Part shown: positions 19,927 through 28,834 of the stretch, piece by piece | Position numbering within the stretch: position 1 is the first letter of the stretch | Layout: the number at the start of each line of letters is the position of its first letter | DNA from: Pseudomonadota bacterium | GTDB lineage: Bacteria > Pseudomonadota > Gammaproteobacteria > Steroidobacterales > Steroidobacteraceae | Assembly (NCBI GenBank): GCA_021792555.1 | Contig: JAJYUL010000004.1 | Location: forward strand, 82,325-146,324 | Length of the DNA stretch: 64,000 nt | Direction of reading: 5' to 3' | The notes under the pieces: generated by a model | Told to the model about the DNA's origin: nothing | Database searches by the model: none | What the model saw: only the letters and a program-made list of their open reading frames with translations | Program-made: the position numbers and the translations under genes

Positions 19927-20856
19927 TCAGCCGAGCGTCACCGGACGGCGTTCGAGATCATGGGCGAGGCGTGTCAGGTCAATCGCCCCGGCCGCATTGG
20001 CTGCCCGCAATATCCGCAGCACCGACCCGTCGGCGCAGGCGAGCTGGCACTCGCCCTCCACGCCGATCAGCCGCGCCGGCCCGGGCGTCATCGTGCGCGT
20101 GGCGAGGCGCGTACGGTGCAGCCACCACCGCTCGCCGCCGACCTCCCCAAATGCCCCCGGAAACGGCGGCGCGACCGCGCGCACCAGATCGTGGATGCGC
20201 TGGGCGGGCCAGTTCCAGTCGATCCGGCCGTCCTCGGGCCGCCGCCGGCCGAAGTACTGACCCGGGATCAGCGGCTGTGGACGATGCGGCGCCGAGCCGT
20301 CGAGCAGGCCCGCAAGCGAGCGGGCAAGAACGATCTCCGCCGCCGCGGTCACCTTGGCGTAGACCTCACGCGCCTCGTCATCGGCCAGGATGGGCACCGC
20401 CTGCTGATCGACGATGTCGCCGGCGTCGGCCCGCGCGACCATGTAGTGCAGCGTCGCACCGATCTCGCGCTCCCCGTTGAGGATCGCCCAGTTGACCGGC
20501 GCGCGGCCGCGATACTTCGGCAGCAGCGAGCCGTGCATGTTGAGCGCTCCGCGGCGCGCGCACGCGAGCAGCGGCGCGCCCAACATGGAGCGGTAATAGA
20601 AGGAGAAGAGAAAATCCACTCCGAGCGCCGCGAGCCGCGCCGCGAACTCCGGGGTGTTGGGATCCTCGGGCATGACGACGGGCAGCCCGTAATCGCGCGC
20701 GGTTTCCGCCACGCTCGCGAACCACTGCTTCTCGCGCGGGTCGTCCGCCACCGTGACCACCAGCGGCACCTCGATGCCGCCGGACAGCAGCGTCTTCAGG
20801 CAGCGTACGCCGACGTCATGGTAGGCAAATACGACTGCGCGCGCCGCGCCGGTCAC
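19927..20856 (-). CDS. arnA: UDP-4-amino-4-deoxy-L-arabinose formyltransferase (ArnA N-terminal domain as a separate protein)
   Basis: 309 residues matching only the N-terminal half of E. coli ArnA. The N10-formyltetrahydrofolate-dependent transferase motifs are visible: ALNMHGSLLPKYRGRAPVNW (about 103-122) with the catalytic Asn and His, and ADAGDIVDQQ (about 142) with the catalytic Asp. It N-formylates UDP-Ara4N before transfer to undecaprenyl phosphate. In enterobacteria this domain is fused to the UDP-glucuronate decarboxylase; here that half is encoded at 25099-26157. It overlaps arnC by 4 bp. Confidence 0.92.
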   Translation of the reverse strand: MTGAARAVVFAYHDVGVRCLKTLLSGGIEVPLVVTVADDPREKQWFASVAETARDYGLPVVMPEDPNTPEFAARLAALGVDFLFSFYYRSMLGAPLLACARRGALNMHGSLLPKYRGRAPVNWAILNGEREIGATLHYMVARADAGDIVDQQAVPILADDEAREVYAKVTAAAEIVLARSLAGLLDGSAPHRPQPLIPGQYFGRRRPEDGRIDWNWPAQRIHDLVRAVAPPFPGAFGEVGGERWWLHRTRLATRTMTPGPARLIGVEGECQLACADGSVLRILRAANAAGAIDLTRLAHDLERRPVTLG

Positions 20857-21905
20857 GGTGTGGGGCCCGGATCGTGTTCGGCGCGAAGCATCTCGCTGTG
20901 ATCCATCTCCGGGTGCGCCTTGGGCGCGGGCAGCACTGCCGGCCGCACGCCCGTCTCGCCGGTATCGATGCCGGAGCCGTCCTCGAGGATCGCCGAAATC
21001 GTATAGCGCGGCCGCTGGCGCACCTGCTCGTAGATGCGCCCGACGTACTCGCCCACCACTCCGACGCTGACCAGCAGCACGCCGATGAAGAAGAACGCGA
21101 GCCCGAACAGAGTGAATACGCCCTGCACCTCCGGCCCGATGAACAGCCTGCGGATCGCCAGGTCCACCACGAACGCGAGGGACAGCAGCGAGACCAGGAT
21201 GCCGAACATGGTGAAGAACTGCAGCGGCGCAACCGAGAAGCCGGTCATGAGGTCGAAGTTCAGACGGATCAGCCGGTAGAAGGAGTACTTCGATTGGCCG
21301 GCGGAGCGCCCGGCGTGCGCCACTTCGATCTCGACCGGATGGCGCGCGAAGGTGTAGCCGAGGGCCGGCACGAAGGTGCTCACTTCGACGCAGCGATTGA
21401 TCGCATCGACGATGGTGCGGTGGTAGCCGCGCAGCATGCAGCCCTGATCGGTGATGCGGATCTGCGTGGTGCGCTCGCGGATGCGGTTCATCAGGCGCGA
21501 GGCCGCCTTGCGCCAGAACACATCATGGCGGCGCGCACGAACCGTGCCCACGTAGTCCGCGCCCTGATCCATGGCCGCGATCAGCTTGCCGATCTCCTCC
21601 GGCGGGTTCTGCAGATCGGCATCGAGGGTGATGATGTAGTCCCCGCGCGCGTGCGCGAAGCCGGCCAGAATCGCCATGTGCTGACCGGCATTGCGCGTCA
21701 GCAGCACCACCCGGGTGCTGTCCGGGCGGCGCTCGAACTGCTGGCGCAGCGCCGCCGCGGAGCGGTCGCGGCTGCCGTCGTCGACGAAAATCACCTCATA
21801 GTCGCGGCCGAGCGCATCGAGCGCCGGATACAGCCGCTCGAACAGCGCCGCGAGACCCGCCTCTTCGTTGTAGACGGGAATGACGACCGATATCGTGGCG
21901 CTCAC
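20853..21905 (-). CDS. arnC: Undecaprenyl-phosphate 4-deoxy-4-formamido-L-arabinose transferase (ArnC)
   Basis: 350-residue GT2 glycosyltransferase of the dolichol-phosphate mannose synthase type. It has SVVIPVYNEEAGL at the N-terminus, VDDGS (about 40-46), TLDADLQNPPEEI (about 92-104) and two C-terminal membrane helices around FSVAPLQFFTMFGILVSLLS and FTLFGLAFFFIGVLLVSVGV, ending in a cytoplasmic tail. It attaches formamidoarabinose to undecaprenyl phosphate at the inner membrane. The start overlaps the stop of arnB by 4 bp. The tail after residue about 315 is longer than in E. coli ArnC, rich in acidic residues and proline. Confidence 0.94.
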   Translation of the reverse strand: MSATISVVIPVYNEEAGLAALFERLYPALDALGRDYEVIFVDDGSRDRSAAALRQQFERRPDSTRVVLLTRNAGQHMAILAGFAHARGDYIITLDADLQNPPEEIGKLIAAMDQGADYVGTVRARRHDVFWRKAASRLMNRIRERTTQIRITDQGCMLRGYHRTIVDAINRCVEVSTFVPALGYTFARHPVEIEVAHAGRSAGQSKYSFYRLIRLNFDLMTGFSVAPLQFFTMFGILVSLLSLAFVVDLAIRRLFIGPEVQGVFTLFGLAFFFIGVLLVSVGVVGEYVGRIYEQVRQRPRYTISAILEDGSGIDTGETGVRPAVLPAPKAHPEMDHSEMLRAEHDPGPTP

Positions 21906-23029
21906 CGCTTCGCCTCACGCAGCACTTCGTTGGCGGCGCGCACCACCCGCTCGACATCCTCGAAGCTCATCGCCGGAAACAACGGCAGCGTCACCGTCTC
22001 GCGGCCGATGCGCTCGGCGTTGGGAAACTGTCCCTCGCGGTAGCCGAGCGCCCGATAGGCGCTGAAGAGGTGAATCGCCGGGTAGTGCACGCCGATGCCG
22101 ATGCCGCGCGCGGCCATCGCCTCGATGAACTCCAGCCGGCTGATGCGCAGCCGCTCGAGCGGCAGCCGCGCGGCGAACATGTGCCAGTTGTGTCCGGCAT
22201 CGCCGCGCGCAGGCAGCGCAAGCGGCGCATCCTCGCCCCACAGCTCGAAGTAGCGCGCCGCGAGCTCGCGGCGCCGGGCGTTGAACTCCTCCAGCCGGCG
22301 CAACTGCCCGAGGCCGACACAGGCGGCCACGTCCGTGAGATTCGCCTTGCCGCCCGCGAAGTAGGTCTCGAACGCATCGGCGGCGGACTTCTCCTGTCCG
22401 TGGAAGCGGTGCAGCTCGAGCTCGTGCACCTCCTCGGGAGATCCGCCGACCACCGCGCCGCCCTCGATGGAGGTGATGTTCTTGTTGGGATGGAAGCTGA
22501 AGCAGACCAGATCGCCGAAGCTGCCGATGCGTCTGCCGCGGTAGCTCGAGCCCATCGCCTGCGCGGCATCCTCGATCACGCGCAGCTGATGGCGCTCGGC
22601 GAGCGCGTACACGCGGTCGCAGTCCACCGGCATGCCGCACAGGTGCACCGGCATGATGGCGCGGGTCCGCGCGGTCACCGCCGTCTCGGCCTGGTCGAGA
22701 TCGATGTTGCGCGTGTCGAGATTCACGTCGACGAACACCGGGCGAGCGCCGGTGCGCACCACCACGTTGGCGCTCGCGACGAAGCTCATCGCTGGCACGA
22801 TGACCTCATCACCCGCGCCGATGCCGCAGGCGAGCAGCGCATGCTCGAGGCTCGCGGTCGCCGAAGTCTGGGTGCGTACCGGACGGCCGCCGCAGTACTG
22901 CGAGAGCGCCGCTTCGAACGCCTTGACCTTCGGGCCGCTCGCCAGCCAGCCGGACCGCAGCACGTCCGCCACCTCGGCAATGGTCTGCTCGTCGATACTT
23001 GGACGCGTAAAGGGCAGGAAGGAGTTCAT
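21902..23029 (-). CDS. arnB: UDP-4-amino-4-deoxy-L-arabinose-oxoglutarate aminotransferase (ArnB)
   Basis: 375 residues, DegT/DnrJ/EryC1/StrS family of sugar aminotransferases. It starts FLPFTRPSIDEQTIAEVADVL, has the PLP-lysine region VCFSFHPNKNITSIEGGAVV (about 178-197) and ends with HYPAIHLFSAYRALGYREGQ FPNAERIG. It converts UDP-4-keto-pentose to UDP-Ara4N using glutamate. The length is normal. It lies 3 bp after the flippase-like gene and overlaps arnC, so it is within one operon. Confidence 0.95.
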   Translation of the reverse strand: MNSFLPFTRPSIDEQTIAEVADVLRSGWLASGPKVKAFEAALSQYCGGRPVRTQTSATASLEHALLACGIGAGDEVIVPAMSFVASANVVVRTGARPVFVDVNLDTRNIDLDQAETAVTARTRAIMPVHLCGMPVDCDRVYALAERHQLRVIEDAAQAMGSSYRGRRIGSFGDLVCFSFHPNKNITSIEGGAVVGGSPEEVHELELHRFHGQEKSAADAFETYFAGGKANLTDVAACVGLGQLRRLEEFNARRRELAARYFELWGEDAPLALPARGDAGHNWHMFAARLPLERLRISRLEFIEAMAARGIGIGVHYPAIHLFSAYRALGYREGQFPNAERIGRETVTLPLFPAMSFEDVERVVRAANEVLREAKR

Positions 23030-23032
23030 GAC

Positions 23033-23404
23033 TTATGAGCGAGCCACCAGTATCACACCGAATATGATCACGAAAATGCCGGCCACGCGCTCGAGGTTCA
23101 GCGCCTCCCCGAGCAGCCACCAGGCGAAGCCCGCGTTGATGACGTAGCCGAGCGAGAGCATCGGGTAGGCCTGGCTCACCGGCACCCGGGACAACCCGAC
23201 CACCCACACGATCAGCGACACTCCGTAGCAGCCGACGGCCAGCCACATCCACGGCACGGCGGCGAGCTCGAGCAGCCGCGCGATGACGGGCACCCCGCTG
23301 CCGAACAGCGGCCCGGTATCGTCGGTCGCAGCCTTCAGCGCGAGCTGCGCGAACGCATTGAGCAGCACGCCGCCGAAGAGAAACGCGAACACGGACCACT
23401 TCAT
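23033..23404 (-). CDS. SMR/EamA-like small membrane protein, probable ArnE/ArnF-type flippase subunit
   Basis: 123 residues with four hydrophobic segments (about 4-20, 45-70, 80-98, 105-121), the size and layout of ArnE/ArnF and other small multidrug resistance-like proteins. Characteristic stretches are VLLNAFAQLALKAA near the start and VSQAYPMLSLGYVINAGFAWWLLGE (quoted in part) in the middle. In E. coli, ArnE and ArnF together flip undecaprenyl-phosphate-Ara4N across the inner membrane; here only one such gene lies in the operon, so it may act as a homodimer. It overlaps arnT by 4 bp (ATGA) and is followed by arnB. Confidence 0.85.
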   Translation of the reverse strand: MKWSVFAFLFGGVLLNAFAQLALKAATDDTGPLFGSGVPVIARLLELAAVPWMWLAVGCYGVSLIVWVVGLSRVPVSQAYPMLSLGYVINAGFAWWLLGEALNLERVAGIFVIIFGVILVARS

Positions 23405-25062
23405 TGCCGGCTCACCGCGACCGTGAAACTGTCCCGCCCGATCACGCGCCCGGGCAGGCCCTGCTGACGATACCGCCGCCAGACCGACGGCGGGAAGAAT
23501 GCGACCGCATCCCGGCTCGCCTTCCACTGGCTGACGAACTGCGCCGGCGTCGCGGTCATCAGCCCCGGCTGCCAGCGCTCGCCGGCGCCGAGCTCGCCCT
23601 TGTAGTCCACCAGCGTGAGCAGCCGCCCCAGATACGGCGGGATGGTCTGACGGTATTGCTGCACGCTGTAGAGCGCCGTGTCCGGATGCACATCGTGCTT
23701 GATCTGCTGGACCAGCTGATAGGCCGAGCGCGACGGGGGAATGACCGCATACTGGCACAGCAGCGCCTGCCAGACGAAGATGAACGCCGCGGCCACGGCC
23801 AACGGCACCGCCACACTGCCGCCGCCCGCCTCACCTTCGCGGACCTCGCGGCGCGCGCCAAGAGCGCTCACCACCACCGCCACGAGCGCTGCGGCCACGG
23901 CGGCGGCCCCCCAGCCGATCGCATGCGGCGGAATGAATCCGTTGCGATGATGCGAATAAACGAGCAGTCCGGCGGCCACGAAGGTCGCCAGCCCCGCGGC
24001 CACCCACGCCGTGCGCGCGAGCGCGCCGGGGCGGCGCGTCAGGTACACGCCGGTGAGCGCCGCAATCGGCGGGAATATCGGCAGGATGTAGGTGGCCAGC
24101 TTCGAGTCCGAGATGGAAAAGAAGACGACCGTGAGCAGCGAGTACAGCAGCAGAAACTTCAGCGGCTTGAAGTGCGGCACGGGCCCCGGATCGCGCCACA
24201 CCGCGCGAGATGCGCGAGCGAGCGGCACGAGCCAGGCGAACGCCCCGATCACCAGCAGCGCGATGAAATACCACCACGGCTCGACCCGCCTCGCCCGGTC
24301 GGTCAGGAAGCGCTCGAAGTGCTGGTCGATGAAGAAGTAGTGCGCGAAAGCCGGGTTGCGCAGCGAGACGACGATGAACCACGGCGCCCCGATGGCCACC
24401 ATCAGCGGTATGCCGGTGAGCAGGTGCAGGCGCCGCCAGGGCCGCGCGTCGCGCTCGAGCGCGGTGTAGCTGATCAGCGCCAGCCCGGCGAGCACGTAGA
24501 CCTCCAGTCCCTTGGTCAACAGCGCCAGCGCCGCCATGGCCCAGGACACCAGCATCCAGTTGCGCTCCGCGCCCGAGCCCGGCGCGGCGCACTGCGCGCG
24601 CGTGAACGCGAGCACCATGGCCGTGAGCCAGAAGCACAAACCGGCGTCGAGCAGATCCAGATGGCCGATGATGCCGAAGTACGGGCTCATCGCGAGCAGC
24701 GCGACCGCCGCAATGGCCGCGCGCCGGTCGTAGAGGCGAGCGAGCCACGCGTAGATCAGCGCCAGACACCCGAACCCGAGGCCCACCGTCCAGAGCCGCG
24801 AGGACCAGTTGCTGACCCCGAACACGCTGTACACGCTCGCCGTCGCCCAGTACTGCAGCGCCGGCTTCTCGAAGTACTTCAGTCCATCGAGCCGGGGGGT
24901 CACCCAGTTGCCCGTGACCAGCATCTCCCGCGGGATCTCCGCGTAGCGGCCCTCGTCCGGGTCGAACATCGGGCGGATCTGCAGCGTTGCGAACCAGATC
25001 GCCGCCAGCAGCACCCACGCCCACCATCTCAGCCGCTCGGCGCGCGCCTGCGCTGCGCTCAT
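23401..25062 (-). CDS. arnT: Undecaprenyl-phosphate aminoarabinose:lipid A transferase (ArnT), PMT family
   Basis: 553 residues, GT-C/PMT fold. After the first helix comes the catalytic loop MFDPDEGRYAEIPREM (about 32-47) with the DE(G)R motif, then about 11 further membrane helices and a C-terminal periplasmic domain. The segment LDGLKYFEKPALQYWATA is typical of ArnT. It transfers L-Ara4N to lipid A phosphates in the periplasm, which lowers negative charge and gives resistance to polymyxin and cationic peptides. In this operon it stands between the decarboxylase gene and the flippase-like gene. Confidence 0.94.
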   Translation of the reverse strand: MSAAQARAERLRWWAWVLLAAIWFATLQIRPMFDPDEGRYAEIPREMLVTGNWVTPRLDGLKYFEKPALQYWATASVYSVFGVSNWSSRLWTVGLGFGCLALIYAWLARLYDRRAAIAAVALLAMSPYFGIIGHLDLLDAGLCFWLTAMVLAFTRAQCAAPGSGAERNWMLVSWAMAALALLTKGLEVYVLAGLALISYTALERDARPWRRLHLLTGIPLMVAIGAPWFIVVSLRNPAFAHYFFIDQHFERFLTDRARRVEPWWYFIALLVIGAFAWLVPLARASRAVWRDPGPVPHFKPLKFLLLYSLLTVVFFSISDSKLATYILPIFPPIAALTGVYLTRRPGALARTAWVAAGLATFVAAGLLVYSHHRNGFIPPHAIGWGAAAVAAALVAVVVSALGARREVREGEAGGGSVAVPLAVAAAFIFVWQALLCQYAVIPPSRSAYQLVQQIKHDVHPDTALYSVQQYRQTIPPYLGRLLTLVDYKGELGAGERWQPGLMTATPAQFVSQWKASRDAVAFFPPSVWRRYRQQGLPGRVIGRDSFTVAVSRQ

Positions 25063-25098
25063 AGGTCACACTCCCCCATCAGGCCCGTCGGGCGCCGC

Positions 25099-26157
25099 TC
25101 AAAGCCCCGTCGCCGCGCTGTTGAGCGCGTTGAAGCTGCCGAGCCTGACGTAGAAGTCGATCGTCCGGCGGATGGCCGTGTCGAGATCGGTGCTCGGCCG
25201 CCAGCCGAGGTCGCGCTTGGCCGCCTCGATCGCCGGCACGCGCACCTGGATGTCCTGGTAGTACTTGCCGTAGTACTCCCCGGCAGACACCTCGACGATC
25301 TCGGTGCTCTTGGCCGCATCGCGCAGCTCGGGAAACTCCTGCGCGATGCGAATGGTGCGGTCGGCGAGCTCGCGGATCGACACGCAGTTGTCCGGGTTGC
25401 CGATGTTGAAGATGCGCCGCGTCGCCCGACCGTCCTTGTTCTCGAGGATCGTCAGCAGCGCCTCGATCGCATCATCGATATAGGTGAAGGAGCGCTTCTG
25501 CCGCCCGCCGTCGACGAGCTTGATCGCTCGGCGGTAGAGCACGTTGGAGAGAAACTGCGTGAACACCCGCGAGCTGCCCTCTTTCGGCTCCTCGATGTTG
25601 TCGAGGTTCGGCCCGATGAAGTTGAACGGGCGGAACAGCGTGTAATCGAGGCTGTCGCGCACGCCGTAGGCGTAGATCACCCGGTCGAGCAGCTGCTTGG
25701 AGGCGGCGTAGATCCAGCGCTGCTTGTTGATCGGCCCGTACACCAGCGGGCTCGTCTCCTCATCGAGCACCGCGTCCGGGGACATGCCGTAGAGCTCGGA
25801 GGTCGAGGGAAACACCAGCCGCTTGCCGTACTTGACGCAGTGGCGCACCACCGAGAGGTTCGCCTCGAAGTCGAGCTCGAAGACCTTCAGCGGATGGGTC
25901 ACGTACTGCGCCGGGTTGGCGATCGCCACCAGCGGCACCACCACATCGCACTTCTTGACGTGATACTCGACCCACTCCTTGTTGATGGTGATGTCACCTT
26001 CGACGAAGTGGAAGCGATCGTCCTTCGGCAGATCGCCGAGCTTGTTGTCCGAGAGGTCGATGCCGTACACCTCCCAGTCGCGCTGGCGCAGAATCGCGCT
26101 GGTGAGCGCGCTGCCGATGAAGCCGTTCGCCCCGAGAATCATGATCTTCAGTGCCAT
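25099..26157 (-). CDS. arnA: UDP-glucuronate 4-dehydrogenase/decarboxylase (ArnA C-terminal domain as a separate protein)
   Basis: 352 residues, SDR-type nucleotide-sugar enzyme corresponding to the C-terminal half of ArnA. It has IMILGANGFIGSALT (about 5-19), the active-site PSTSELYGM (Ser-Glu pair, about 125), YAASKQLLDR (Tyr-Lys, about 155) and RPFNFIGP. It oxidatively decarboxylates UDP-glucuronate to UDP-4-keto-pentose, the substrate of ArnB. Start at ATG 26157; an in-frame upstream extension has no homology. It is the first gene of the arn operon, behind an AT-rich promoter-like stretch. Confidence 0.92.
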   Translation of the reverse strand: MALKIMILGANGFIGSALTSAILRQRDWEVYGIDLSDNKLGDLPKDDRFHFVEGDITINKEWVEYHVKKCDVVVPLVAIANPAQYVTHPLKVFELDFEANLSVVRHCVKYGKRLVFPSTSELYGMSPDAVLDEETSPLVYGPINKQRWIYAASKQLLDRVIYAYGVRDSLDYTLFRPFNFIGPNLDNIEEPKEGSSRVFTQFLSNVLYRRAIKLVDGGRQKRSFTYIDDAIEALLTILENKDGRATRRIFNIGNPDNCVSIRELADRTIRIAQEFPELRDAAKSTEIVEVSAGEYYGKYYQDIQVRVPAIEAAKRDLGWRPSTDLDTAIRRTIDFYVRLGSFNALNSAATGL

Positions 26158-26190
26158 GGAAGCCCTTCGTGCCCGGGACACACCCGGCGC

Positions 26191-26213
26191 ATAATAAAAA
26201 GAAGAATTTTACC
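26191..26213 (-). promoter_or_regulatory. AT-rich promoter-like stretch upstream of the arn operon
   Basis: On the minus strand this is TAAAATTCTTCTTTTTATTAT, one of the few long AT runs in the window, ending about 34 bp before the first arn gene. TATTAT (26191-26196) could be a -10 element, but no good -35 hexamer lies 16-18 bp before it, suggesting activator dependence. No CTTAAG-type PmrA repeats are seen. Confidence 0.4.
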
Positions 26214-26218
26214 AGCTT

Positions 26219-26278
26219 CCGACCGGCGCGCGCGCCCCTGCCGGGCGCACATGCGTCCGGCAGGGGCGCCTCGGTCGG
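26219..26278 (-). terminator. Large GC hairpin directly after the OmpW-like gene
   Basis: Thirteen bases GCGCCCCTGCCGG at 26232-26244 pair perfectly with 26257-26269. An outer stem CCGACC (26219-26224) pairs with GGTCGG (26273-26278). It starts one base after the stop codon of the gene at 26280. The T-rich run comes about 15 bases after the stem rather than immediately, so it is an atypical terminator. It separates that gene from the arn operon. Confidence 0.5.
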
Positions 26279-26279
26279 C

Positions 26280-26963
26280 TCAGAAGCGCAGTCCCACCGT
26301 GATCGGGATGAATTCGGTGGGCTGGGCGGTCTGGATGCGCTGGTAGCGCGCCTCGATGAAGAAGGTCTGGCCGTTGCGCATCAGGAAATCCACACCCACC
26401 CCGGCGTTCCAGGAAAAGCGCGTGCTGCTGCCGCTCGCCACGACGATGTCCCCGGGCACGAGCCCGTAGCTGCAGAACCCGAACCAGGGGTCGCACAGGT
26501 AGCTGCCGAACGCCACGGTCTGGGTGAGCGCGACCCGCATGTGATCCACCCCGACGCCGGCGAGCGCGAAGCCGCTCACCGTGGGCGAGAAGTGCACCGT
26601 GTACTGCCCGTCCACGTTCAGCCCGACCACCTCGCCATAGCCGGAATCAATCTCAATCTGATTGGCCAGCTCATTGATTGCGATCAGGTTGCGGGTGGCG
26701 GAGAAGCGGCTGTACTCGAGGTCCGCGCGCAGCCCGAACGGCTCGTCCGGCCGCGGCCGCCAGGTCAAGCCACCGCCAAAGGTGAAGCCGCCGTCGAAGT
26801 ACTCCGAGGTCGACCCGACCGTCGGGCTGTAGCCGATCTGCAGGTGCCAGTGCACCGGCTCCTCGGGCGCGAAGGTCTGCTCGTAATAGGTGGTCTGCGC
26901 CAGAGCCGGCCCCGACAGGCCGAGCAGGACCGCAGCGCCCAGAGGCAAGAGGTAACGGTTCAC
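26280..26963 (-). CDS. OmpW-like outer-membrane beta-barrel protein
   Basis: 227 residues starting at a GTG preceded by AAGGAG. A signal peptide (VNRYLLPLGAAVLLGLSGPALA, cleaved before QTT) is followed by alternating beta-strand sequence with aromatic girdles, and the protein ends in an aromatic residue (GLRF) as outer-membrane proteins do. The strand pattern (HWHLQIGYSPTVG, GLRADLEYSRFSA, GFALAGVGVDHM, FFIEARYQRI) fits small 8-stranded barrels of the OmpW/OmpA-like type. It is not a close textbook OmpW, so the exact family is uncertain. Position between murJ and arn suggests envelope function only in a general way. Confidence 0.75.
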   Translation of the reverse strand: MNRYLLPLGAAVLLGLSGPALAQTTYYEQTFAPEEPVHWHLQIGYSPTVGSTSEYFDGGFTFGGGLTWRPRPDEPFGLRADLEYSRFSATRNLIAINELANQIEIDSGYGEVVGLNVDGQYTVHFSPTVSGFALAGVGVDHMRVALTQTVAFGSYLCDPWFGFCSYGLVPGDIVVASGSSTRFSWNAGVGVDFLMRNGQTFFIEARYQRIQTAQPTEFIPITVGLRF

Positions 26964-27024
26964 GTGATGGACTCCTTCGGCGCCACCTGGCGCCCCATCC
27001 GGCCGCTCGCGCGCCCTGCGGCGC

Positions 27025-28644
27025 CTACGCGGCATGCAGCTTGCGTCGGACAACCCGAGCGATGTCGCGCATCTCCTCGATGCCGAGCAGCATCGCACAA
27101 CCGAAGAACGCGCCAGCGGCCGTGACGATGACCAGCATCAGCGCGAGGAGTTTCGGCCAAAACGGCTGGCTCTGCCAGTCGGCGAGCAGCCAGTGCGAGC
27201 CGCCCCATGACAGCGCGGCAAGGACCGCGCAGGCGAGGCCCAGCCTGAGCAGCATCGCGAGCATGGCGCGCGACTCCAGCCGCCCCAGATGGCGGCGCAT
27301 GAGCGCATAGAGCACCAGGAAGTTCGTCGTGGCCACGCACGCGGTGGAGAACGCCAGGCCCTGCGCCCCCCAGTGAAACCTCTGGGTCATCAGCCAGCAC
27401 AGCAGCAGGTTCAGCCCCATGGCGCACAGACTCACCACCATCGGGGTCTTGCGCCGGTCGACCGCATAAAACGCGTTCACGAGAACCTTCAGCGCCGCAT
27501 ACCCGCACAGTCCGATGGCGTAGAAACGCAGCGCTGCGGCGGTCTCGGCCGCATCGGCCGCCGAAAAGCGCCCGTGCTGGTAGAGCACCGAGACGATGGG
27601 CTGGGCGAGGACGATCAGGCCGACCGCCGCCGGCACGGTCATGAGCAGAACCATGCGCAGGCCGCGGGCGAGCTCGCTGCGAAACCCCTCGTGATTGCCG
27701 GCGGCGGCCATCCGCGAGAGCATCGGTAGGGCCACCGTGCCGAGGGCGACCCCGAACATCCCGAGCGGGAACTGCATCAGCCGAAAGGCGTACTGCAGCC
27801 AGGTGATCGGTCCGTTGCCGAGCAGCGAGGCGAACGCGGAATTCACCACCACGTTGACCTGCACCGAGCTCGCGGCGATCAGCGAGGGCCCCATGATCAG
27901 CAGCACGGCCTTGACCCTCGAGTCGCGCCAGCGGAAGTCCGGCCGGAACCGGTAGCCGAATCGCCGCAGCCGCGGGATCTGCACCCCGAGCTGCAGCAGG
28001 CCGCCGACGAGGGTGCCGAGCGCGAGCCCCACGGTGGCCTTCGGCCCGAAATGCGGGTCGAACCACCAGCCGAGGCCCGCCCCGGCGATGATGGTGCCGA
28101 GATTGAAGAAGGCGGAGGCGAGCGCCGGCATGCCGAACACGTTGCGCGCGTTCAGCATGCCCATCACCAGCGCCGCGAGCGATACGATCAGGATGAACGG
28201 GTAGAGGATCCGCGTCAGCTCGACGGTGAGTGCCGCCTTGGCCGGACTGAACCCCCAGCCGAGCAGCGCCACCAGCCAGGGCGCGATCACGATGCCGAGC
28301 AACACCAGGATGCTGAGCACGATCACCGCCAGCGTGAGCACCTTGTTGGCCAGCTGCCACGCGGACTGCTCGCCCTCGCGCACCAGCGTCTTGCTGAAGG
28401 TCGTCACGAAGGCGGTCGACAGCGCCCCCTCGCCCACCAGGTCGCGCAGCAGGTTGGGAATGCGAAAGGCGGTGATGTAGGCGTCCATCAGCCGCCCGCC
28501 GCCGAACAGCGCGCCGAACACGATCAGGCGCACCAGGCCGAGCACCCGGCTGGAGAGCACCGCGAGGGAGATCACCAGCGCGGCGCGGGTATTGAGCTTC
28601 TCCCCGGGGGCGCGCCCGGGTGCGAGCTGTTCGGTGCCGCTCAT
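27025..28644 (-). CDS. murJ: Lipid II flippase MurJ (MviN)
   Basis: 539 residues with about 14 membrane helices, MATE-like fold. It carries lipid II across the inner membrane for peptidoglycan synthesis. Diagnostic stretches are SRVLGLVRLIVFGALFGGG with the essential arginines near the N-terminus, DAYITAFRIPNLLRDLVGEGALSTAF (in part) and FYAIGLCGYAALKVLVNAFYA around helix 10. I chose the ATG at 28644 (MSGTEQ) since the frame upstream is low-complexity and without homology. No rpsT or ribF gene, common neighbours in other gammaproteobacteria, is seen here. Confidence 0.95.
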   Translation of the reverse strand: MSGTEQLAPGRAPGEKLNTRAALVISLAVLSSRVLGLVRLIVFGALFGGGRLMDAYITAFRIPNLLRDLVGEGALSTAFVTTFSKTLVREGEQSAWQLANKVLTLAVIVLSILVLLGIVIAPWLVALLGWGFSPAKAALTVELTRILYPFILIVSLAALVMGMLNARNVFGMPALASAFFNLGTIIAGAGLGWWFDPHFGPKATVGLALGTLVGGLLQLGVQIPRLRRFGYRFRPDFRWRDSRVKAVLLIMGPSLIAASSVQVNVVVNSAFASLLGNGPITWLQYAFRLMQFPLGMFGVALGTVALPMLSRMAAAGNHEGFRSELARGLRMVLLMTVPAAVGLIVLAQPIVSVLYQHGRFSAADAAETAAALRFYAIGLCGYAALKVLVNAFYAVDRRKTPMVVSLCAMGLNLLLCWLMTQRFHWGAQGLAFSTACVATTNFLVLYALMRRHLGRLESRAMLAMLLRLGLACAVLAALSWGGSHWLLADWQSQPFWPKLLALMLVIVTAAGAFFGCAMLLGIEEMRDIARVVRRKLHAA

Positions 28645-28834
28645 CGGCCGCAGCCCGCGAGGGCGCGCGCGCCGCAGGCTGCCGCCTGCGCCGCACAACC
28701 TGCTGCCCGCCCCGCCGGGGCCAGGCCGGCCCGTGCTCTGCTCGCTCGCTCCACTTGATTCACCGCCGCTCGCGCCCGCAAGCGGCAAGCATAGCGAGCG
28801 GCAAGGCCGCACGCGAGCCGGACGCGCGGCAGGC

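Noticed and set aside
26191..26213. PmrA-type regulatory box before the arn operon
   Set aside because: The stretch is AT-rich but does not contain two CTTAAG-like half sites at the required spacing.
23404..26346. Open frame of 980 codons on the plus strand opposite arnT and arnA
   Set aside because: Mirror of strongly conserved genes on the minus strand; no protein features.
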